A program made the position numbers and the translations under genes. The notes under the pieces are model-generated. The model saw only the letters and a program-made list of their open reading frames with translations, was not told the DNA's origin and did no database searches. Shown here one piece after another: positions 10,708 to 21,287 of a stretch of 64,000 bases of DNA; the first letter of the stretch is position 1, and every line of letters begins with the position of its first letter. Origin of the DNA: Lasiodiplodia sp. COLG20 (taxonomy: Eukaryota; Ascomycota; Dothideomycetes; Botryosphaeriales; Botryosphaeriaceae); NCBI GenBank assembly GCA_009801085.1, contig VNWV01000001.1, forward strand, positions 6,572,001-6,636,000, read 5' to 3'.

Positions 10708-12611
10708 CTTCGACCGCCACAACGCGTCTGGTCCAGATACAGCCGTCCACTGCGTCGGGATCCGGTCTGGTCGTGAACATCGTCGAAGCTTTCCCGTCAG
10801 GCCCGCTGGAGTACGATGCCCTGTCGTACACATGGGGCACGGCGGAGCCGGACAAGCCCATCGTGGCCAACAACGACCGGCGGCTGCTCGTCACCGACAA
10901 CCTGGCCAAGGCGATGCGGCGCTTCCGCCACGCGACCGAGGTCGTGTCGCTCTGGATCGACCAGCTCTGCATCGACCAGCGGAACGCCCGGGAGCGCAGC
11001 CTCCAGGTCGCCATGATGGGCACGATCTACCGGTCCGCGCGCAAGGTCATCGTCTGGCTCGGCGACGACGTCCAGGACGACGGATCATCCCAGCAGCTGA
11101 GTCTCAAGCCGGGCCTGCGCCTCGCTGGCCAGATCCTCGACAAGCTGCGCGAGGAGCCCCGGCTCAAGTTCGACTGGAGCAACAGCGCCACCAGCTCCCT
11201 GCCGCGCGCTGGCAATAGGCCCTGGCAGGCCCTCGTAGCGATCCTCCGGCGTCCGTGGTTCGGCCGCATGTGGGTCATCCAAGAGGTGGTTCTGTCGTCG
11301 TGCATAGAGGTCTACTGCGGGCGGGAGATGTTTACGTGGGACGAGGTGGGGAAGATTGTCGACTATCTCGATTGCGACGAGTATAGAGCGTACAACATCC
11401 GGAACTCGGAGCTCGTCACCGAACTGCCCTTCTCACGCATTAACCGCATCAAGAAGCAGCACGAGCAGGGTATTCGACCCGACCTATTTGAGCTGATGCT
11501 GGCGTGTCGGCACTTTGGCGCGACGGATGAGAGGGACAAGATATACGCCTTGCTGGAGCTTGGCGAGCATGATATCACTCCTGATTACAGCATGAGTCCG
11601 AGAGACGTGTTTGTGGACTTCGCAGCTCGTACGATAAGGACGGCTCAGCAGCGACGACGTTGCTGCGATTACGGCATCGAGAACCCGCATCAGTTCCACT
11701 GCTGCGTCGAAGGCTTGAAAGACCGGGACAAGTACCTCCGCATCATGACCATGCTATGCTGCGCGGGCTCCACCAATCAGAGGCAGATGCTGCCGTGTAG
11801 CGAGAGACTCCCCTCATGGGTCCCGGACTGGACACAGCCTCTGAAAGTCCGGCCCTTCTGCTTTTGGGGCTCAAAAACTTTCATGGCCGGCGGTAGCGAG
11901 TACGGGGAGATATCAGTTCGGGATGACGGTGCGCGGCTGTCCATCCCGGGCAAGCTCTTCGACACGGTACGAGCGGCGGGAAGCGTGAACCTGAACCTGA
12001 CCGACATCGCAGACGCGAAGGTGGAGCGGGAGCTAATCACGCAGTGGTATGCCGACTGTGACCGCATCGTCGCGCAGAACCGCTTCCCGTATCCGGTGAC
12101 GGGTAAGGAGCCGCGGGTGGTGCTGAAGAAGATCCTGGAGCACAACGGCATTGGCGAGACGGCAGCGGCGGCGGCGGCGGCGGCGGCGACGGTGACAGCG
12201 AGGAAAGCGCCGGGACACAACAACACCACCGCCGCACAGCAACGCCCGCAGGCCTACCAACAAAGACGCTCGTCGGGCAACCTGATCGACGATCTCGCCA
12301 GCCCTCAGTGGGTCCTGCCGGACCAGCACTACGAATCGACAATGGGGGTCGCCGTGGGACGCGTGCTCTTCCTGACGACTTCGGGCTACATGGGTCTGGC
12401 GCCGCACGGGACCCGCGACGGCGACGTGGTCTTCGTCGTGCTGGGGTGCGACATCCCATTCGTCCTGCGGCCGGCCGGCGGCGGCGATCATTGCGGCGGC
12501 GAGGGCGGCGGTGACTACGTGCTGCTCGGCGAGTGCTTCGTGTACAAGGCCATGGATGGCGAGGCGATGCGTGATGATAGCAAAGCGGTCCAGGATGTTA
12601 CCGTCATATGA
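10668..12611 (+). CDS. HET-domain (heterokaryon incompatibility) protein 1
   Basis: Probable allorecognition or cell-death regulator; the HET domain (PF06985) triggers incompatibility reactions in filamentous fungi. Single exon of 647 residues. The frame is open upstream but has no ATG before 10668, so I start there (GCCGAAATG context). The HET core is clear: YDALSYTWG (residues 49-57), LWIDQLCIDQRNARERSLQV, MGTIYRSARKVIVWLG, PWFGRMWVIQEV, then DERDKIYALLEL. The C-terminal part carries the GYMGLAPHGTRDGD and YVLLGECFVYKAM elements usual in the large HET proteins of Pezizomycotina. A polyalanine run encoded by a pure CGG/GCG tract at 12166-12188 lies between them. No NACHT, NLR or toxin-like domain is fused. 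No partner gene such as a het-s or sec9-like gene lies next to it, so its recognition role is inferred from the domain only. Confidence 0.88.
   Translation: MPQTQLPYRYKRLTSTATTRLVQIQPSTASGSGLVVNIVEAFPSGPLEYDALSYTWGTAEPDKPIVANNDRRLLVTDNLAKAMRRFRHATEVVSLWIDQLCIDQRNARERSLQVAMMGTIYRSARKVIVWLGDDVQDDGSSQQLSLKPGLRLAGQILDKLREEPRLKFDWSNSATSSLPRAGNRPWQALVAILRRPWFGRMWVIQEVVLSSCIEVYCGREMFTWDEVGKIVDYLDCDEYRAYNIRNSELVTELPFSRINRIKKQHEQGIRPDLFELMLACRHFGATDERDKIYALLELGEHDITPDYSMSPRDVFVDFAARTIRTAQQRRRCCDYGIENPHQFHCCVEGLKDRDKYLRIMTMLCCAGSTNQRQMLPCSERLPSWVPDWTQPLKVRPFCFWGSKTFMAGGSEYGEISVRDDGARLSIPGKLFDTVRAAGSVNLNLTDIADAKVERELITQWYADCDRIVAQNRFPYPVTGKEPRVVLKKILEHNGIGETAAAAAAAAATVTARKAPGHNNTTAAQQRPQAYQQRRSSGNLIDDLASPQWVLPDQHYESTMGVAVGRVLFLTTSGYMGLAPHGTRDGDVVFVVLGCDIPFVLRPAGGGDHCGGEGGGDYVLLGECFVYKAMDGEAMRDDSKAVQDVTVI
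12166..12188 (+). repeat. CGG trinucleotide microsatellite in HET-domain gene 1
   Basis: Uninterrupted CGG/GCG repeat coding for polyalanine within the linker of the HET protein. Such tracts change length easily, so allele-length variation between strains is expected. Confidence 0.85.
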
Positions 12612-15600
12612 CCCCAAGACGGATGCGGCGCTAGCTTACGGGCGAGAAACCTCAGTTCAACTGCTGCGCCGCATCGTCGGGGAAGATGGAGGATCTAAAC
12701 GGGCAATGGCGCTTTCAACTCGGCAACTTGGACGAATGGCTCCACTGTCGGGCATTGAAGCTTGGTGGTTTTTTTATTTTTTGGTCCGTACGATGCAGGG
12801 ACTAGGAGGGTTCTGTGGTCGCGTGCGGAAATGCGCGGCGTGGACTTGTCAAGGATGTGTGATGAGAAAAGCTGTATGTCGCGCATAGCACACGGGGCAC
12901 ATGAGCAATCCCGGATGCTGGGGAGGCGAGGCAGGGAAAAAAAAAAAAAGAAAAGAGCCGTTGAGAAGATCCACAATTGCGGCTCTTGCGCAAGAAATAC
13001 ACACGTCGTTCGGTCATTCGTCTACTCAAGATCAGCGTGCGAAATCCCGGCAGTGGGTTGCTACTGGGCTGTTGGATGCCTGCTCATCACTCCATTACAT
13101 CCTTTCCTATTTCTCCCCTGTCTCCTTATCATATCGCGCGGATCCATCACAGGGCAGGATGATCTAGCAGAGGTTGTCAACGCATGGACACTGTCCCTGT
13201 GTCAGAGCAGAGCAACGCTAAGCACAGCCGCTCGGTGACGACGTTGCGCTGCCTAGCGGCGCGGCAATGTGGTGCATATCGTTAAGCACGCGAGTACGGA
13301 AGTAGATGCATCTTCCCTACAGCGCTGCTGCGCCCGCTATACAAAAGCGGTTCACCAAAGTCGCGTATACCCGAACCAACGCGAACCGGACAAAGGCAGT
13401 ATAGCGAGAGCGGAAGCCGCCTACTAGCTCGTTGCGCCAGTGATCAGGAGAAGCGCCGCATACGACAGAACGACTGGGCGGATAAGCAGGCGCGCGGCAC
13501 GGCTTGAATCGCTGGGACGGCTCATCTGGCGGCTCCAGAACAATCGTCGTCGCACAACTAGCTACTCATCACTTTTTGCGCAGGGCGCAGCATCACCAGT
13601 GCTCTGACCCGCTTTCTGCCAGATGATGCCTCCGCACGGCGCGCCGTAGGCAACCAGGCAGGAATGGCCAGCAGCCGGACACGCTGCTCCTCGGCCTTTT
13701 CCGCCACGGGCTTTGTTCCTGTGAGGGGCGCGATCGTCGACAAGTCATGGTCAGGGCGATGCAGGAAGCGGCGAGGTTAGAGAAGGGTCACTGCGTCGCT
13801 GTAATTGCGCGGAGCTCAGTGGAGATTTTCCACGTCGCCGCCGGCTATTGTATGACAGAGCTAATATCACAATGGGGGCCGGGTGGTGCTGTTCTCGGCG
13901 TCGGGCAAGACGGCGGTGGTGAGCTCTGATTTGCGCTCGGGATTTGCTGGCTCTGCCGTGCCGGGGAAGGCGGGAGCTCGCTCAGACAAGAATGGGCAGT
14001 GCTTACAGCCCTGATTCCGCAGGCCTGCCTGACGATTGGTGTGTTGAGGCGAGAGAAAGCGCTGATTGAGCGGCGTGCCTTGCTCACCTGCGGCCGTGGA
14101 TTTCAGACAGCGGGCGCCGGAGACAGCACCGGGCTCGCCTGTTCGAACAGCAAACGGCCGCTTCGAAGCGTTTCGTTGCCGGGGCCTGGAAAGGCGGAGC
14201 TTCTGTGAGGAACAGTCCGTTTTAGCCTCGCACGTGACCGTGCGGGCTCGCTTGATCGACATGGGGCCCTGACTCAGGCATTGCAGCGCACTTCTCCATC
14301 ACGTCGTAGCACCCTAAGGCGAACCAGCACAGCGCTCCGAGAAGCCTCCTACTTTGCTCTTTTTAGCCGGGTCCCCTTTCTCGCCTTGGCCCAGCCCAGC
14401 TGCCACCGCAACGGCCAGCGCAGAGCCACACTGTGCCCGCTGCATCTCGCGGAGCCGTCTCGCCTTGCAGACGTCCGCTGTGCTCCTCTCCTCCCCTCGA
14501 TCAATCGACGTCTTGCCACCAGCTGCAGGGTGCCCCAACACATCCCAATGCTTCACCGCCTCTCAATTGCCGCAGCAACGAGCACCCGCGGCGCCATTGT
14601 GCGACGAAGCCGGCAACCTTAAAACAGGAAAGTTGCCCACACGACGCACCCGCAAGCTATGGGGGCCCTGTGTTGCGGTCCTGACCGGCGGCACTCGAGT
14701 GGCGCCGCAGCTGCGTGAGTAATGTATGCCTCTCGATCGACGAGAGCGAAGGGAGAGGCGGACGAGCAATGTGCGGGCAGCGAAGGAACTGAGGCGCGGC
14801 ACCGGCGGACCATGGAGCCACGCGCATGAGCCGCCGTCTCACGCCTCCCAGAGATTCGTGTGTCCCTGCCTCGTCTCGTCTCATGCACGGCCGGGCGCTT
14901 CGTGCTTGGTGGTGAGACAGTAGACGCCGTCGTCGAGAGTGGGGCTTGCTTGCACGCCTCGAAAAGCCTCGAGGCCAGATGCCGGGCCGGGGGCGCGGAG
15001 CAGCTCTGGCGGCTCACTCGTGGCTGTCATTCACTCGTCGTCGCGAAGCACACACCAGGCGGAGGGTGGAGGAGAGTGCGCTGGAGCGCTGTGTGTGGTC
15101 CATCAATGATCCTCACGATGTGACGAGGCAGCGCACATCCGCCGCTGTGGCGAAGCGCGGGCACCAAACCAGGCACGAGCAGGAGCACAGGCGGGCACGA
15201 GCGTCCGGGCCAGGGCAGGCGCGGAGCAAGCGCGGAGCAGGGCGCGGCGCAACAACGCGTTATCCCAAGTGGAGCTGTGGTGCTGGGATGGACGAGCAGA
15301 CGAAAAACGCGAGACATGGGCCGGCGCTGCGTCAGAGGGAGCCGATGACGACGGATGGGTCGACTTGTTGGTTGGGGCGGCGCCGCGGCCCAGGCGGGTG
15401 CTCGATGGGGGGAGCTGCCGGATCAACGCTGCTGAGTGGTAACGACGTCCCTCGGCCTCTCGCTCCTCACCGGCGAGAAAGGCAGCATGTACGGCGAGAA
15501 GGGAGCGGCGTGCCAGGCGGTGAACATCCCCACTTGCTGCCGCTGCTCCTTGACTGCTCAGACACGTGGAGGGCGAGGACAATGGGCCGACGGGCGCGAG

Positions 15601-18600
15601 TAGAGAGGGACGTCGTCTGCAGGCGGCGATCTGCATGCAGTACCTCTCAGCGCTTGGTCAATGGCCAGGCACTGTCTCGCCTTACACGATGATCGCGACA
15701 TGCAGCCCAAGACGAGATGCTGCAGCGCTGCTACTTCCCCAGCGCGCCCTCTGTATGCTTGCATATAACACCCACCGTTCACGTCACGCAGCGCGGTCCG
15801 TCCGCCGGCTGCCCCGAGCGCTCAGAATGCTGATGACGATGGCCGTGACCCCTCCCCCGCCAAGCACAGGCGCGCTACGAAAACTGCACGACACCGAGAC
15901 TGCGAGCGCCCAGAACCTGACGATCCGCTGGGTAGGCGCCGAGGCGGGCGGCAACAACTTACTGCGAACGACTCTGCCGCGCTCCGATTGGCCCGCCGCC
16001 CGCGACCTCAGCGTGAGAGCCGCAGCCAAGCCCCGACCTCGACGCGAGCAGAAGGCAGCGACCATAACGTGCTTGCAGCGGCCGCCCCTCGCGTTCCTCT
16101 ACTCCATCAGCGCCGGCGCTCTGGGCACCCACGCGCGCGCGCAACGGCATGCCCGGCCAATCGCACCGGCACCCCCGACTCGCCCAATCCCAGCTGCAGC
16201 TGCTCTTGCATGCGAAGCCTGCATTAGAGCCTGCATGACAAGCGCAGCCACTCAAACAGCTCGCCCGCCAGGCCAGCAAGACCAGCCCAGAAGCCAGCGA
16301 GCAGCAGTGAGCGGGCAAGCCGGGCCCAGCGCCAGCAGCCCGGCTGCCACGACTTGCTGAGCTCCCCTCCTCCTCCACTCCTCTGAGCGCCGCCCGATGC
16401 GCTGCTGTCATCGCCGCACCCGCCCTCACTCCCGACGGCTACCTGCCTGCGCCGCAGCTCCCCTTCGCCCACCCCCTTGCCTGCCGCCAATTGCCCCAGA
16501 CAATGCGGGCAATTGACGCAGCATGCCGCAATTGATGGCGTCAGCGCCCTTTTTTGGGTCCCCGGTAGACGGACACAGAGAATCACATTACACAACAGCC
16601 ACGCAGGCAAGGCTGGCTAGCTCGTCCAGCTAGCCAGCAGCACGGAAACGAAACGAACAGCACCCCTGCCCCGCTTCCGAGTCCGACCATGATCAGCCCA
16701 AACCAAAAAGCCTATCGGCGACCAGGCCACGGGCAGCTTAAGGGAAACATCGTCGGCGTGTTTTGCCATCAGCTTCTTTTGGGTAAACGGCGGAACCGCG
16801 CCCCTTCTGGAACTCCCCCCGTTGACACACACCCCGGTCCGAGGGCCAGCAAGCTGTAGAAAGAGTGAACACGCAACCGGGCCCGCCCCCAATTTTCATC
16901 TCTCAAATTCTGCCTTTCCCACCAGCCCATTTGCCTCAGACACTCGACGCGTTCGTGCTACCCGCGGAAATCCTCACACGTCAGGCAAAACAGAGGGCGA
17001 GCTGCGGATCCGACGGGTCCCACTCGACCATCATGATCACTCGCCACGCCCGCTCGCTCCGCCTGCTGCCTTCTCTTCCCCCCACAGTCCCGCCAATGGC
17101 TTCCCAGAACAGCCCGGTTACTTAGCACAGCAGCATTTCGTCAAGCAAGCAATCTCGCTGGCCATGACCAACAGCAGCAGGCAGATGCTGCAGTGGAGCT
17201 TCCCGTTTGATCTCAATGCGAAGCTCGGTTGCTGACCGGCTGCACGCTGTCCGTAGCGCCACGCAACCGCAGAGGGACCAATGTACGTCAAGTATCAGCT
17301 ACAGGCGAGTGAGGTAAGCAACGCAAAAGAGGCAGCAGCGAGCAGAAAAACCGGCTTCCCAGCTCCCAGCAGCGGGAGCAATTGATGAGTGATGAGGCTT
17401 CTGAAGCAGAGCAACAACTTTTTCGACCCAGAGCGGCAGCACCAGCAGCAGCCGCAGCCGCACAGCCCACAGCTGGTCCGGTAAGTGGAGTACGACGGGC
17501 AGTGAATTGACGAGGCAGGGATCACAGCAACAAGGCTGTGGGCATGGTAAGTCAGCTCCCAGCCCCCCATGCTCATGCCCGGCTCCTCTCCGCGCGAGTC
17601 CGTGCGCTGGGATTTTTTTTTTCTTGTTCACCCCTCCATCCAGCTCTTGGACCGCTTCAACCGGAATCGCCAGCCTAGTACCCGCTCTATCGGGCTGTCT
17701 CGCACGCGTTTGGTTGACAGAGTGGGCTGGGGCTGGAGGGGTGGCTTGGTGGCCGGTGCGTACGTCGCGCGTAGTGGGCACGGCAAGCAACACCACTGCG
17801 CGCGCACTTGGTACGTGCGTCAACGCCCGGCCGGCCGGGGGGTGGTCGTCCAGGACCAAAGTGGGCTCGGGCGCGTCGCGGCGGAACCCACCGCGCCTTG
17901 TCACTCGCACAAAGCGACAATCCCGTGCTCACCTCCCACCTGCGGCCCTTGTGGGCGTGTGCGCAATCCAAAGCTGGCTGCAAGCAACCCAGCAGACGAT
18001 GCCATTCACATGACGGCCACCGGCACCAGCGAAAACTCCGCCTGCATGTAGTAAATTTCAACGTCGCCCGATCGCCGACCCGTGGCTGTCGTCGGGCGTT
18101 TTGCGACCGTCGCTGCCACACTGCGCACCGAACGCTCTCCACGGGTTCTCTTCTCGCCATGCACGTTTGTCGCAGCTATTATTTCTCATTTTCGACTATA
18201 TATGCTTGCTTTGTCTACCGTGGAGCCGATTGGCTTGCAGCCGCCCGGTAGCCTTTCTGACCCTCTCGCTGCAGCTCAGCCACCTCTCACCACGGCGCAA
18301 CACTTGTTTTCGCGCGCGCGCGCATGTGCAAGCCAGCCCTGTCTTGCTGCCTTCCCGTCTGTCTTGGGGTTGGTGGAAAACGAAGGGTGGAAGGGGAGGC
18401 AAAAATCTACCAAGCGAGGCTGAGTGAGCAGCCGGCGAACAACGCATCTCCGACCTCATCACTTGCCATTATCTGCCCCGAACCCCGCGCAATTGCCTTT
18501 TCAATTGATGCGCCAGGTAGATGGAAGGGGGCAGAAGCGGTGAGCACACGCATGTAACCAATTGGGTCGAGATGTCAGGCGAGCAGGGCCGGCTTGGAGG

Positions 18601-20942
18601 AGGAGAGAAAGGCGTGATGATGATGCAGCACATCGAGAGCTCGCCACCTCAGACGTCAATGCTTTGACAAGAAAAAATGCCGTGGTCCATACATGAGACG
18701 AGGATGACCATCTGCGGGGTAACCAGCGCAGCAATTGCTTGTCAGGCAAGGAGGAGGGAAAAGGGCCTGATCATCCTTGTGTGTCGGGGGGGAGGGGGGG
18801 AAATGAGGCGTGATATCGGCATGGAATAGAAAGGGCAAGCGCGCGGCCGGCGACGAGGTAGGGCAGGTTTATCCTAGTCCAGCTCGGACGAGATGCTGCA
18901 AGCTGCTCCCAGGACGTGAGGCCGTGTGTGTGTGCAAGGACGGGGGGAAGGCCGTGAGTTAGGGTAGTATAGCCTGGACCCCCTCCCTTCCTCTCGCCTC
19001 CCCCCATCAGACGGGCAAGGGCTGGGAAAAGGAAAGCGGAGAAAAGCACAAACCAGGCTGAACGATTCCCTGGCGCGTAGAGAGTGTGTGCGCGCGCGCG
19101 GCCGGCCTGCAAGAGCTGATTGATTATTTTTTTTTGCCCTCCCTTCTCTTGCTTTCTCCGATGGCAAAAGAGAATGGATACCCCGGGAAAGGGCAGCCAC
19201 CTCAAAGAGATCAACCAAACCGCGGTCGCCACGTCAGAGGATCTCCGATGGGGCATACTTCGGTCGAGCCTAGCGTTCCTTTCAAACCCAAATGATTTGC
19301 TTCCATATGCGATGACGGCCGAGTTGCCGCATAAGTCCCGCGCCAGCTCCGTTACCTAACACCAAAATGCCTGTCAGCATGCATGTACTAACCAGCCCAA
19401 CAATGCGTGCCCGCACGGTCAGTGCATGGCCGAGAGCGAAGCGGGAAGACGGTCAGCTGAGGAAAATGGCACCGGCCGCCGGACCATGCATGATGCACGG
19501 GCTTCTGTGTCAATTGGACCGCATTGGCGGTTTTGCAATGGTATGACCGCGGGCGCCGTGTCCACGAAAGGCTCCTGCAGGAAGGCGAGATAAGGTGACT
19601 GGCTGACGATGCCTGCACCCAGGGTTGCGGTGGGGATGGGACGGCCGGGGTCGCCAAGCCAGACTGTCGTCCTCGCATAGATGGAAGCACGAGAGATTGA
19701 TCGGGGGCACCGTGCATGGCCGCTGACTCTGTACGCTGATTAGTTGGTGTGACGTCGAGAAAATCCGGATGCTGGCTGGATCCGTTCATCCCCTTCGTAA
19801 TGAGTCCGCCCCAGGCGCGGAGACGGCGAGGGCACGAGATTGGAGCAGAAAGGGCCAGTCGAGCCGAGCCCATCCGGCGCGGTTGCGAACCAATGCTCTT
19901 GGGCGAAAAGTTTCGGTGGCCCCTTCTCTTTCCCCCGTGCTGGCGCTCACGGGAAACTAGCCGTTAGACAGCCGTTGGCTCGTAATCCGGTGCTCCGCAC
20001 TAAGCAGGAGAGAACGGACGTCGAGGCGAGCAGCGGCCAATCGCTTCCGACGAGTGGGCGGGCGACGGAAGCCAGCGAATGGCGCGGCATGAAGCGTCGG
20101 CCACGTGACTGGCGCTCGGCGCAATCATCTCAACCTTCGTCCGGCATCAAATGTGATAGACTTCGCCCGCCGGCATCAATGCCACCTCAACGCGCGCCAA
20201 CAAACAGCATCGGACCAGGAGCATGAGGCATTTTGTCCGGAGAAGGAGATATTACGCGGAAGAAAAGCCACCTCGGCGAAGATCCTAAGCAAATGTGATA
20301 TGGGTTTGCATGTCTGGAACGCCCGGCGCGGGCCTAGGGTATCATTGCAGCCGGCCCTCATGGATCCTCTAGCGGCATTAGGGGTGATCCGTGGGATCGT
20401 GGCGATATCGTTGGCCGTTGCGAGTGGGGTACGATAATGGAGCGGCGGCGAACTGACGGCGGGAGCGGGAGGTTCCTTCGCCCAAGAGGGCTGCTGGCCA
20501 TGGTCTCTCGAGTCGGTGTAGTCGTCCTCCTTGTCCTCCTCCAAGCATAAATAGCCCTTCTTGCGACGGTCAGAGTCTCATCCTCACCAGCACCAGCTCC
20601 TGCCTTCTTCCCAATCCCCAATTGTCTCTCAGAGATCCCAAGCGCCCTCCTCTTCCGCGACAGACATCTCCACCAAGGAGCACCTCTACCCCCAAGCCGG
20701 AACATTGTTTGAGACTCTCAAGGGTCCAGCACGCCATCCGGACAGGTGAGCTCCGGCGCGTCGAGCGACATCGAGGGTGGTGGTGGTTGACGGATCTCAG
20801 GTTCGAATCAGCCCTGTCCAATCAGTCAGACGCCATATCAACTTTTTGATATCAAAAGGTAAGGATGGCCCATGCTCTTGCGACGTTGTGGCCCGGGGCT
20901 AACAGTGACGATCAACCTTAAGTTCCACCAAGCTCTTGAAAC
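12612..20942. other. 8.3-kb GC-rich stretch without a supported gene
   Basis: Many open frames up to 264 codons occur on both strands, overlapping each other in all phases, but they are Arg/Ala/Pro/Ser-rich, have no domain or motif and show no consistent start or splice structure. This is what stop-poor GC-rich DNA gives by chance. Visible small features: alternating CG runs near 16131, 18313 and 19088; a GT run near 18921; a G-rich block at about 18786-18801; CACGTG sites at 14231, 15563 and 20102. The last few hundred bases should hold the promoter of the 20,943 gene. A long non-coding transcript, a large regulatory region or an unrecognised fast-evolving gene cannot be excluded. Confidence 0.5.
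20546..20554 (+). promoter_or_regulatory. Possible TATA element (CATAAATAG) upstream of the small Cys-rich gene
   Basis: CATAAATAG lies about 390 bp before the ATG at 20943, in otherwise GC-rich DNA, followed by a CT- and CA-rich leader. Possible donors at 20747 (GGTGAGC) and 20859 (GGTAAGG), with a GGCTAAC branch-like site before the ATG, suggest a 5' UTR intron. The transcription start is not known. Confidence 0.35.
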
Positions 20943-21287
20943 ATGTGCTTCTTCGACCAGCACCGCTTTGCCTGTGGCGACTGGAAGTGGGGACACTTCC
21001 GCCAGCACTGCAACCGCGAGTACCGCATTGGTGAAACGTGCGGCATGAAGCTCATCATGACGACGGTGCCGGTCAGCCAGAAGTGCAAGCTGTGCGAGAA
21101 GATCGACACCAAGATGCGCCGCCGCGCAGCCGAGGTGGAACGGATCAACCGGTGGCAGCGGGAGGGCGGCAAGTTCAAGGCGTCAATCGAGAAGTCAATG
21201 GAAATCATCGGGTCCCTGGACAGGGAGATCTACGACCTGAGCTGCGAGCGCAACAGGCGGCTCCAGGGCATCGGCAGCGGCCACTGA
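20943..21287 (+). CDS. Small conserved Cys/His-rich fungal protein, function unknown
   Basis: 114 residues, single exon, ATG at 20943. The N-terminal half has paired Cys and His residues in a fixed-looking layout: MCFFDQHRFACGDWKWGHF, then RQHCNREYRIGETCGMKL, then QKCKLCEKIDTKMRRRAAEV. Four or more Cys plus His could bind zinc. The C-terminal half is charged and probably helical (ERINRWQREGGKFKASIEKS). I recognise this as the style of a short hypothetical protein recurrent in Pezizomycotina, but no function is known to me. No signal peptide or membrane segment is seen. It has very long empty flanks on both sides (8.3 and 3.5 kb), which is unusual for such a small gene and could mean complex regulation. 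Confidence 0.75.
   Translation: MCFFDQHRFACGDWKWGHFRQHCNREYRIGETCGMKLIMTTVPVSQKCKLCEKIDTKMRRRAAEVERINRWQREGGKFKASIEKSMEIIGSLDREIYDLSCERNRRLQGIGSGH

Noticed and set aside
10631..11218. 195-codon frame overlapping HET-domain gene 1 in another phase
   Set aside because: Arg-rich shadow of the GC-rich HET coding sequence, without domain similarity.
15566..16360. 264-codon open frame in the GC-rich gene-free stretch
   Set aside because: Arg/Ala/Pro-rich low complexity, overlapped by similar frames in other phases and on the other strand; no motif, no splice structure.
18786..18801. G-rich block as a possible G-quadruplex
   Set aside because: Two long G runs only; not the four separated runs expected of a robust quadruplex.
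20797..20815. GGTTCGAATC sequence resembling a tRNA T-loop/B box
   Set aside because: The flanks do not pair as a T stem, and no acceptor, D or anticodon arm can be drawn upstream.
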